Part shown: one piece after another, positions 1-6,735 of the stretch
Layout: the number at the start of each line of letters is the position of its first letter
Numbering within the stretch: the first letter of the stretch is position 1
NCBI RefSeq assembly: GCF_047634455.1
Contig: NZ_JBLIAI010000001.1
Span: 1-64,000 of the forward strand
DNA from: Maritalea sp047634455
GTDB lineage: Bacteria; Pseudomonadota; Alphaproteobacteria; Rhizobiales; Devosiaceae
Direction of reading: 5' to 3'
Length of the DNA: 64,000 nt
The notes under the pieces: generated by a model
What the model was told of the DNA's origin: nothing
Database searches by the model: none
The model's input: only the letters and a program-made list of their open reading frames with translations
Program-made: the position numbers and the translations under genes

Positions 1-464
1 ATCATCGCCCCGATGGCGAGTGCAATTCCGTATGGCGCACCGACTTTGTTGTCATGCAATCGAAGTATCCACTCGGCTTTTGGCAGCCAAGTCTTCGGCA
101 CTTTCCAGCGAAACAACAATAAAAGCAACGTCAGTACACCGCCCAAAAAGGCAGAGTACACGAGATACTGCACGGCTTGTTCTCCAGCCCCCATCCACAG
201 CCCAATCGCTGCTGCAAGTTTTGCGTCCCCGCCGCCAATCCAACCTGGAATGAACAATAAGAAGGCAACAGCCAACACGGCGGCACCGATACCGACATGG
301 ATACCGACCTGTTGGATCGGCATACCTATGGCAACGGCGCATATTGCAAAACTGACGATTAGCGCCAACGAAATCCAGTTGGGAATCCGCATGGTCAGCA
401 AATCATAGGCTGCTGCAAATGCCATTAGGAGCGGAAAAGCTAAAGCCAATACTGAAGTAAGCAT
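1..464 (-). CDS. cpaA: Prepilin peptidase CpaA/TadV, 3' end cut by window edge
   Basis: This reading frame runs off the left edge, so only the first 154 residues are visible. It is an A24-type aspartic prepilin peptidase of the inner membrane, which would process the Flp pilin encoded just upstream. Seen: a very hydrophobic multi-pass protein with the two expected aspartates, D21 in AYDLLTMRIPN and D80 in the GGGDAK motif (family GxGD). Its ATG lies 160 bp downstream of the flp stop, beyond a strong terminator, so it probably depends on read-through or its own promoter. In many alphaproteobacteria cpaBCDEF and tadBC follow, so the rest of the Tad machine probably lies left of the window. That last point is inference. 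Confidence 0.88.
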   Translation of the reverse strand, partial: MLTSVLALAFPLLMAFAAAYDLLTMRIPNWISLALIVSFAICAVAIGMPIQQVGIHVGIGAAVLAVAFLLFIPGWIGGGDAKLAAAIGLWMGAGEQAVQYLVYSAFLGGVLTLLLLLFRWKVPKTWLPKAEWILRLHDNKVGAPYGIALAIGAM

Positions 465-553
465 GTGGTTAATCTCTACTAAATTCGTTCGTCTGGATGG
501 TGCTTGTTTACCGGGAAATAGTTAGGCCGCAGTAAATCTGATGCAAAAGCACA

Positions 554-582
554 TAAAAAAAGAGGGGCAAATTGCCCCCCTT
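554..582 (-). terminator. Rho-independent terminator after flp
   Basis: Read on the minus strand, a stem of GGGGCAA-type sequence (arms about 564-570 and 572-579) is followed directly by a run of seven T. It lies 42 bp past the flp stop codon and before cpaA. Such a partial terminator commonly lets pilin mRNA exceed that of the assembly genes. Confidence 0.8.
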
Positions 583-623
583 AGTATTTAGCTGTAGATC
601 ACATCTTGTGATCATGTGGCTTA

Positions 624-800
624 TTATGATGCAGCTGTGCCGCCCATTGCCACTGTAATGCTATTGAACACTGCGAACAGCTGACCGCCCATTGCAGTTG
701 CTGCACCAATGATTACGACAGAAATCAATGCTGCGATCAAACCGTATTCGATTGCGGTCGCGCCTGACTCGTCACTTAGAAACTTTTTTACCAAATTCAT
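624..800 (-). CDS. flp: Flp family type IVb pilin
   Basis: A 58-residue pilin subunit of the Flp/Tad pilus, used for surface attachment in the family. Seen: a short basic leader (MNLVKKFLSDESG), then the Flp cleavage pattern G|ATAIEY with glutamate at +5 and tyrosine at +6, then one hydrophobic helix (GLIAALISVVIIGAA) and a glycine-rich C-terminus. The start is fixed by an AAGGAG ribosome site about 8 bases upstream on the minus strand. It is transcribed leftward, ahead of cpaA, which encodes its likely processing peptidase. Confidence 0.93.
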   Translation of the reverse strand: MNLVKKFLSDESGATAIEYGLIAALISVVIIGAATAMGGQLFAVFNSITVAMGGTAAS

Positions 801-1127
801 TTTGTTGCTCCTTGCTCTTTGTCACGACGTGACAATAAATTTGTCCGATCCTCACCACCGAACTCGAACACCAACTTAAGCTTGCTTTCTTGAAATAGTG
901 TTAATTTGAACTAGCAGCGCCTAAGCATAGCCAGTCGCGTTACTTATGATTACTATATCGTTACTTTTTATAGTTAACAGTTTGTAACTAGAATAATACA
1001 ACTATTTCCTTCCTTCCATCTTTACTAGGGTGCAGCACCCGGGCATGGCACAATTGGGCATATTTGCCATTTGTTCACCATTATTGTGCATGTTGGGCGT
1101 GAGTTTATAGTTACAGTTAGGTAAATC
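801..1127. other. Divergent intergenic region between flp and the pilus N-domain gene
   Basis: No ORF is supported here. The region must hold promoters for flp (leftward) and for the 1128 gene (rightward). It is AT-rich around 930-1010, and a perfect 13-base inverted repeat, GGGTGCAGCACCC, lies at 1028-1040, about 90 bp before the rightward gene. It could be an operator or a small hairpin. No regulator could be assigned. Confidence 0.5.
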
Positions 1128-1589
1128 ATGACATTTGCAAAATTCGCCGCTGGGATCAGCGCTGGTGTTTTGGGGATCGCAATAGCAACCGCAACAATTG
1201 CTGCGGAGTCTAAAAGCGAGATAAGCGTCATGATGAATATGGCCCGCATTTTGCGGCTACCTTCTGCCGCTTCCACCATAGTAATTGGCAACCCCATCAT
1301 AGCGGATGCAACCATACAAGACCCCAGGACTTTAGTTCTGACGGGCAAAGGGTATGGTTCAACCAACTTGATTGCGTTAGATGCGGTGGGCAATCCGATC
1401 GCCGATCTCATCATTAATGTAAGTGCTGATGGCGCAAATCTTGTCACCGTCTTTCAAGGCAGTGCAAAGACGTCTATCTCGTGTGCGCCGAATTGTCAGC
1501 CGATGGCGCTGGGTGGCGACCACCCCGATTATGTTAAAGATATCGTTGATTCTCTAAACACGGCAACCAGCGTGAACAGCGGCAACTAA
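1128..1589 (+). CDS. Pilus assembly N-terminal (CpaC-like) domain protein
   Basis: A 153-residue exported protein. Residues 1-26 form a signal peptide (hydrophobic core GVLGIAIATATIAA). The rest resembles the domain found at the N-terminus of the CpaC/RcpA secretin (Pfam T2SS-T3SS_pil_N): the pattern AASTIVIGNPIIADATIQDPRTLVLTGKGYGSTNLIALD is typical, with the TGK.YGSTNL signature near residues 71-81. It lacks the secretin channel domain, being about a third of CpaC length, so it is a stand-alone periplasmic accessory protein. CISCAPNC-like cysteines near residue 120 could form a disulfide. It is followed by two pseudopilin-like genes. Stand-alone copies near tad loci are common in rhizobia; the exact role is unknown. 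Confidence 0.8.
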   Translation: MTFAKFAAGISAGVLGIAIATATIAAESKSEISVMMNMARILRLPSAASTIVIGNPIIADATIQDPRTLVLTGKGYGSTNLIALDAVGNPIADLIINVSADGANLVTVFQGSAKTSISCAPNCQPMALGGDHPDYVKDIVDSLNTATSVNSGN

Positions 1590-1684
1590 TCTATCAGGTA
1601 CACACAATAGTTTGCATTGAAGCTCAGTTTTCAATGGAACGGTAATGTTCTTGTTCGATACTCAATACTTGAAAACTCCCGTTT

Positions 1685-2227
1685 GTGGATTTGGAATTGG
1701 CTTTGATTAGGAATTTCAGAACATTATTCATACGCCAGACCAAGCGCCTCGCCAGTCAAGACGATGGCGTGACCGCTATCGAATTCGCACTACTAGCATT
1801 GCCATTCTTCGCCCTAATCGGCGCAATTTTGGAAACGGGTATGTTCCTTCTAGGTAGCCAAATTTTTGACAGTGCCGTTGATGATGCAGCCCGATTAATT
1901 ATGATCGGTGAAGCCAAGAGTTATTCTGCTGCCGATTTTCGCACTAAAGTTTGCGAGCGTACATTTGGGTTGATCAACTGCCCGGGGATCAAGTTGCGCA
2001 CGCGCCCTATTGCAAACTTCGCAGTTGCCGACACCACCCCGCCGGTAGATGAGAACGGCGACTGGATATTGGTAGAACAATTTGCACCCGGGAATTCCAG
2101 GCAAGTCATTCTGGTGGAAGCCTATTACAAGTGGAACACATTTTTGGGCTTCGATTTTGGATTCTCCAAATATGGTAGCTCGCTGATCATTTCGTCGGCT
2201 CGTGTATTCATGAATGAGCCGTTTTGA
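1685..2227 (+). CDS. TadE/TadG family pseudopilin-like protein
   Basis: A 180-residue protein with the TadE-type N-terminus: a basic leader, then DDGVTAIEFALLALPFFALIGAILE, which matches the AxxEFAL prepilin-like cleavage and hydrophobic helix of TadE. The remainder is a periplasmic domain with a cysteine pair (C69 and C78 region), as in many TadE proteins. It is a minor pseudopilin needed for Flp pilus assembly in the family. The frame opens with GTG at 1685. No clear ribosome site precedes it and downstream TTG codons are possible, so the exact start is uncertain. It overlaps the next gene by one base, indicating translational coupling. Confidence 0.85.
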   Translation: MDLELALIRNFRTLFIRQTKRLASQDDGVTAIEFALLALPFFALIGAILETGMFLLGSQIFDSAVDDAARLIMIGEAKSYSAADFRTKVCERTFGLINCPGIKLRTRPIANFAVADTTPPVDENGDWILVEQFAPGNSRQVILVEAYYKWNTFLGFDFGFSKYGSSLIISSARVFMNEPF

Positions 2228-2799
2228 TGAGCATATTGATTTTCAAGTCTCTTCGCTTCTTCCAAAATGCGGCCTTGCGATTTAGCCGAGATACCAAGGC
2301 TGTTGCAGCGGTCGAGTTTGCGCTCATTTTGCCAATCCTGTTGCTTACCTATATCGGTACTGCAGAAGTTAGCCGCCTGATTATTATGGATCGTCGCTTG
2401 GCTGTCGTGGCAGGCGCAGTTGGCGATCTTGTCGCTCGTGCAGACGGCTCATTGCCAAGCACCGTTTTGGACGATTATTTCGAAGCTGCGGAATTCACCA
2501 TGGCCCCCTATCCTGCTGGGACACTTAAACAAGTTGTCACCAGCGTTTATGTGAATAAAAAGGGCAAGGCAAAGGTGCGATGGAGCAGAGGGTTTAATGG
2601 TGGCGTCAAATATGCGAAAAACTCAATTTACGCATTGCCGCCGGAAATGGCCAACCAATCCAAAAAGAAATACCTCATCATTGGTGAAGCCACCACACAA
2701 TGGGTACCAATTGTCGATTTTATCTTCCAGTCTGGCTTTACATTGGAAAAAACCTACTTCTATCGCCCTCGCTTTGATGCTGAAATCCTCTTAAACTAA
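2227..2799 (+). CDS. TadE/TadG family pseudopilin-like protein, second copy
   Basis: A 190-residue protein starting at the ATG that shares one base with the stop of the preceding gene (TGATG). An in-frame TTG just before it is less likely. The N-terminal segment KAVAAVEFALILPILLLTYIGTAEVSRL is the TadE/TadG prepilin-like helix with glutamate in the AxEFAL motif. The rest is soluble and rich in K, Y and V, with no von Willebrand domain, so it is a short TadG-like or TadF-like form. It probably works with the preceding protein in Tad pilus assembly. Confidence 0.85.
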   Translation: MSILIFKSLRFFQNAALRFSRDTKAVAAVEFALILPILLLTYIGTAEVSRLIIMDRRLAVVAGAVGDLVARADGSLPSTVLDDYFEAAEFTMAPYPAGTLKQVVTSVYVNKKGKAKVRWSRGFNGGVKYAKNSIYALPPEMANQSKKKYLIIGEATTQWVPIVDFIFQSGFTLEKTYFYRPRFDAEILLN

Positions 2800-2831
2800 C
2801 TTCCAGCACCCCCAACAAACGGATTTCCCAT

Positions 2832-3452
2832 ATGTCAGATTATTTGGTCCCAGTATTTGATCTGGGCGGGGTTTTTATCGACTGGAACCCAATGTATTTA
2901 TTCCGCAAACTTTTTGATACCGAAGAAGATGCGCAATGGTTTCATGACCATGTCTGCACCAGCCTTTGGAACATTGAGTTTGATGCGGGCAAGTCTTATG
3001 CCGAAGGTATTCAAGAGAAAACCAATCAGTTTCCGCAATATTTCGAGCAGATTTCGGCTTTTGATCGGCGTTGGCACGAAATGATATCGGGCCTAATTGA
3101 GGGTACCATCGATATTCAAAATGAATTGATCGAAGCAGAAATCCCGACATTTGCAATTACCAACTTTTCCCGCGAGAAATTTCACGAGTGTTTGGAAAAA
3201 TACGAATTCTTGCGCAAGTTTGACGGTATCGTCGTTTCAGGAAATGAAAGATTGATCAAACCAGACTATCGGATTTTTCATCGGCTTTTGGACCGGTATA
3301 GTTTAGCGCCCGACCAATGCGTTTTGATTGATGACAGCTTTCCAAATGTGACCGCCGCGCGTTATTTGGGCATGAAGGCTGTCCATTTTGAGAACCCTGC
3401 GCAGGCGCGCAAAGAGCTTATTGAATTTGGACTGCCGCTCAAAGCGGCATAA
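2832..3452 (+). CDS. HAD superfamily hydrolase, YihX-like subgroup
   Basis: A 206-residue haloacid dehalogenase-type phosphatase. Seen: motif I FDLGGVFIDWNP, with nucleophile D10 and glycine where many HAD enzymes have the second aspartate. This DLG form is also found in the YihX sugar-phosphatase subgroup. Motif II is ITNFS (about residue 112), the motif III lysine is in IKPDYRIF, and motif IV is LIDDSFPNVTAAR near 165-177. The helical cap after motif I fits subclass IA. The substrate cannot be told. It follows the pilus genes at 32 bp but is functionally unrelated, and it converges with upp. Confidence 0.88.
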   Translation: MSDYLVPVFDLGGVFIDWNPMYLFRKLFDTEEDAQWFHDHVCTSLWNIEFDAGKSYAEGIQEKTNQFPQYFEQISAFDRRWHEMISGLIEGTIDIQNELIEAEIPTFAITNFSREKFHECLEKYEFLRKFDGIVVSGNERLIKPDYRIFHRLLDRYSLAPDQCVLIDDSFPNVTAARYLGMKAVHFENPAQARKELIEFGLPLKAA

Positions 3453-3480
3453 AAAAAGGCAAAGCAACCCGTGCTTTGCC
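3451..3480 (-). terminator. Rho-independent terminator of the nucleoside operon
   Basis: GGCAAAGCA (3458-3466) pairs with TGCTTTGCC (3472-3480). Read leftward the stem is followed by seven T, a strong terminator for upp and the operon. On the plus strand the same hairpin sits at the stop codon of the HAD gene but lacks a T run on that side, so it is mainly leftward-acting. Confidence 0.85.
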
Positions 3481-3505
3481 CCCCAAATCAAATTCTATTT
3501 CTGAG

Positions 3506-4135
3506 TTATCGCGTTCCGTACATCCGGTCGCCAGCGTCGCCCAGACCCGGAATGATGTAGCCTTTTTCGTTTAGCCGTTCATCAATTGCTGCGGTGAAGA
3601 TCGGCACGTCCGGATGCGCTTCTTGAAAGCGCACAATGCCTTCGGGGGCTGCAAGCAAGCAAAGAAACCGCAAATTATCCGCCCCGCGCCGTTTGATACG
3701 GTCCACAGCTGTAATTGCAGAGTTGGCGGTTGCCAACATCGGGTCAACCACAACGACCAAACGGTCTGCCACATCTGATGGGGCTTTGAAATAATACTCA
3801 ATCGCTTCAAGTGTTTCAGGGTCCCGATAAAGACCTATATGTGAAACGCGGGCGGATGGCACGAGGTCCAACATTCCTTCAAGCAATCCATTACCTGCGC
3901 GCAGGATTGAAGCAAAAACCAATTTTTTGCCTTTGAGTGTCGGTGCTTTCATCGGCTGAATTGGGGTTTCAATGTCGATATCTTCAAGCTCGAGATCGCG
4001 GGTTATTTCGTAGCACAATAGATGCGCGATTTCGCGCAACAACCGACGAAAGCTTGCGGTCGAGGTTTCCTTGTTGCGCATAATCGTGAGCTTATGTTGC
4101 ACCAGCGGGTGATCAATAACCGTTACATTTTTCAT
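3506..4135 (-). CDS. upp: Uracil phosphoribosyltransferase
   Basis: A 209-residue cytosolic salvage enzyme: uracil + PRPP gives UMP + PPi. The full family length is present. Seen: the PRPP-binding loop VVVVDPMLATANSA at residues 127-140, the conserved region ASILRAGNGLLEGM near 75-88, and the uracil-binding C-terminus PGLGDAGDRMYGTR. It is the last gene of the leftward nucleoside operon, 18 bp after deoB, and is followed by a strong terminator. It would use uracil released from uridine by the phosphorylase encoded upstream. Confidence 0.97.
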   Translation of the reverse strand: MKNVTVIDHPLVQHKLTIMRNKETSTASFRRLLREIAHLLCYEITRDLELEDIDIETPIQPMKAPTLKGKKLVFASILRAGNGLLEGMLDLVPSARVSHIGLYRDPETLEAIEYYFKAPSDVADRLVVVVDPMLATANSAITAVDRIKRRGADNLRFLCLLAAPEGIVRFQEAHPDVPIFTAAIDERLNEKGYIIPGLGDAGDRMYGTR

Positions 4136-4153
4136 ATTCGTCGTCCTTGATCC

Positions 4154-5371
4154 TTAAAAAAACGCGGTGCCGTGTGGTCCGGCAGGCAATTGCAGCCATG
4201 CAGCCACTGTTTCACCAATGTCGGCGAATGTCGATCTAGCGCCCTTTGATCCTTTGGTCAAACTTGGGGAAAACAATAAAACAGGCACTTGTTCGCGCGT
4301 ATGGTCGTTGCCTTGCCATGTCGGATCGCAACCGTGATCAGCCGTCAGTATGAGTAAATCATCTTCATTCATTTTGGCAATAATTTCAGGCAAGCGTTGG
4401 TCAAACCGCTCTAGCGCTGCGGCATAACCTGGCACATCACGTGTATGGCCATAAAGCATGTCGAAATCCACAAAATTTGTAAAAATCAAATCGCCATCCC
4501 GCGCCATGTCAATTGCGTCCAATGTGGCATCGAACAGCTTCATATTGCCGTTGGCTTTGATCTTATGGGTCACCCCCTGCGCCGCATAAATATCCGATAT
4601 TTTACCCACTGCAAAAACTTGCCGACCGTTATCTTTGGCGCGGTCCAACAAAGTTGGCTCCGGTGGTTTGATTGAAAAATCACGACGATTTCCCGTGCGT
4701 ACAAACGTGTCTGGCGTTTCACCAACGAAGGGTCGAGCTATAATACGACCGATATTATAGGGCTTCACCAAATCAAACGCGATTTCACAAATCTCATTCA
4801 ATCGATCCAAACCAAAGTGGGTTTCATGCGCCGCAATTTGAAACACGCTGTCCGCGCTGGTGTAGCAAATTGGCATGCCGGTTTTGATGCTTTCTTCGCC
4901 CAACTCGGCAATGACGAAAGTACCCGACGCATGTTTATTCCCTAAAATACCGGGCAAGTTGGCGCGCTTGATGAATTCATCAGTCAATTCTTTTGGGAAA
5001 GTTGGCGCAGTTTCGGGGAAGTAACCCCAATCAAATACTACCGGCACACCTGCAATTTCCCAGTGTCCTGACGGGGTGTCCTTACCCTTTGAAACTTCGC
5101 TGGCATGCGCCCATATGCCCGCTCTATGTTCACCCGATAAACCTGCTGGCAGTTCACCACTTGCGCCCAACGCTGCTTGGCCAAGGCCAAGCATGTCCAT
5201 GTTGGGGATGTTAAGCGGGCCAGCTCTCAAACCAGTTTTATCGCCCAGTCCCTGCACACATGCATCCGCAATATGCCCAAGCGTATTCGAGCCCTCATCG
5301 CCGAACACTGCTGCGTCCGGCGCGCCGCCAATGCCAAAACTATCCAGAACACACAATATCGCTCGGGGCAT
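4154..5371 (-). CDS. deoB: Phosphopentomutase
   Basis: A 405-residue alkaline-phosphatase-superfamily mutase that converts (deoxy)ribose-1-phosphate to (deoxy)ribose-5-phosphate. Seen: the metal site CVLDSFGIGGAPDA (D10), the phosphorylated-residue region SKGKDTPSGHWEIAG and the second metal motif LTADHGCDPTW. The start chosen is the second ATG (MPRAIL), because the first ATG is itself part of the ribosome site ATGGAGG, 7 bases upstream. It links the nucleoside phosphorylases (deoA, pnp) to the aldolase DeoC encoded in the same operon. Confidence 0.96.
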   Translation of the reverse strand: MPRAILCVLDSFGIGGAPDAAVFGDEGSNTLGHIADACVQGLGDKTGLRAGPLNIPNMDMLGLGQAALGASGELPAGLSGEHRAGIWAHASEVSKGKDTPSGHWEIAGVPVVFDWGYFPETAPTFPKELTDEFIKRANLPGILGNKHASGTFVIAELGEESIKTGMPICYTSADSVFQIAAHETHFGLDRLNEICEIAFDLVKPYNIGRIIARPFVGETPDTFVRTGNRRDFSIKPPEPTLLDRAKDNGRQVFAVGKISDIYAAQGVTHKIKANGNMKLFDATLDAIDMARDGDLIFTNFVDFDMLYGHTRDVPGYAAALERFDQRLPEIIAKMNEDDLLILTADHGCDPTWQGNDHTREQVPVLLFSPSLTKGSKGARSTFADIGETVAAWLQLPAGPHGTAFF

Positions 5372-5405
5372 ATTTGCCTCCATATGTTTAGAACTAGCGG
5401 TCAGA

Positions 5406-6722
5406 TCAGTTTGTGATCAGGCCGTGAAAAAGTTCGCTCGATGCGCCCACTTCACCAAATTGATAGGCTTTGCGCAACCGGTTAGCGGCCTCTGAGGCGC
5501 TATCTTCATCTGCGGCGTGGATACGCGCAATCGGTGTATTCGCGTCCAATTTGGTGCCTATTGGCGTGATGCGGTCAAAGCCCACTGCATAATCGAGTTG
5601 ATCGCCGGGGGTTTTGCGACCGCCCCCTAGCACCACAACCGCCATGCCGACGCCCTTTGCATCGACACCCGAAATGTTAGCTTCACGGTCTGCAAAAACA
5701 TCACGAATGATCGGCGCAACTGGCAAATAGGTATCGTGATTTTCGACGAAGTCTGTCGGACCACCAAGCATTGAAACCATTTTGCCAAACCGTTCGGCAG
5801 CGGCACCATTGTCCAACGCCGTTTGGCATTTCTGACGGGCAATCACCATGTCGCTTTCAATGCCAGCAAGACCAAGCCCGAGCGCGGCCAGTTCAATCGT
5901 AACGCTGAGCAAACGCTTGTCTTGGTGCGCGCCTGTGAGGAACCTCACAGCGTTGCGCACTTCCACCGCATTGCCTGCAGCGCTGGCCAAAGGTTCATTC
6001 ATGTCGGTGATCAAGGCTGAAGTTTTCACCCCTGCACCGTTTGCTACATTAACGAGGCTTTTGGCCAATTCATCCGCGTCGCCAGCGGTGCGCATAAAGG
6101 CTCCGGTACCAACCTTCACGTCAAGCACCAACGCATCCAAACCAGCTGCCAGTTTTTTTGACAGAATTGAGGAGGTGATCAGGGAGACGTTTTCGACCGT
6201 CGCAGTCACATCGCGAATGCCATACATAATTTTGTCTGCCGGGGCCAAATTGGCCGTTTGACCAATAATTGCGCAACCCGTTTCACGCACAACTTTGCGA
6301 AATAATTCGTTGTCTGGGCTAGTGGTATAGCCCGGGATCGCATCAAATTTATCGAGCGTTCCGCCCGTGTGGCCCAATCCTCGGCCAGAAATCATGGGCA
6401 CATAAGCGCCAACAGCGGCCCAAATTGGCGCAAGCATCAAAGAGACATTATCGCCAACGCCACCTGTGGAGTGTTTGTCCAATATCGGCCCATCAAAGTC
6501 TGACCAATCAAGCACATCGCCGCTGTCGCGCATGGCCTCTGTCAACGCAATGCGCTCATCCAATTCCATGTTCTGGAAGTAGACGGCCATGGCAAAAGCG
6601 GCGGCTTGCTCAGGCTTCACCTCACCATTGGTCAGGCCCGCAATGAAAGCGGTGATTTCTTCACTAGAAAGCCGCTCACCGTCGCGTTTTTTGGCAATCA
6701 CTTCTTGGGGCAAAAAGACCAT
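5406..6722 (-). CDS. deoA: Thymidine phosphorylase
   Basis: A 438-residue enzyme that cleaves thymidine or deoxyuridine with phosphate to the base and deoxyribose-1-phosphate. Seen: the class II/III glycosyltransferase signature KHSTGGVGD at 83-91, the glycine-rich ISGRGLGHTGGTLDK region and the VKVGTGAFM segment, in a complete-length protein. It lies 13 bp after the aldehyde dehydrogenase gene in the leftward operon and 34 bp before deoB. Pyrimidine specificity is assigned from the family and the context. Confidence 0.96.
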   Translation of the reverse strand: MVFLPQEVIAKKRDGERLSSEEITAFIAGLTNGEVKPEQAAAFAMAVYFQNMELDERIALTEAMRDSGDVLDWSDFDGPILDKHSTGGVGDNVSLMLAPIWAAVGAYVPMISGRGLGHTGGTLDKFDAIPGYTTSPDNELFRKVVRETGCAIIGQTANLAPADKIMYGIRDVTATVENVSLITSSILSKKLAAGLDALVLDVKVGTGAFMRTAGDADELAKSLVNVANGAGVKTSALITDMNEPLASAAGNAVEVRNAVRFLTGAHQDKRLLSVTIELAALGLGLAGIESDMVIARQKCQTALDNGAAAERFGKMVSMLGGPTDFVENHDTYLPVAPIIRDVFADREANISGVDAKGVGMAVVVLGGGRKTPGDQLDYAVGFDRITPIGTKLDANTPIARIHAADEDSASEAANRLRKAYQFGEVGASSELFHGLITN

Positions 6723-6735
6723 AAATACTCACCAT

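Noticed and set aside
13..408. 131-codon rightward frame at the left edge
   Set aside because: Antisense to the cpaA prepilin peptidase frame, which has both catalytic aspartates.
1047..1070. Possible sigma-54 promoter (TGGCAC ... TTGCC)
   Set aside because: The GG and GC elements are not at the required 10-base spacing.
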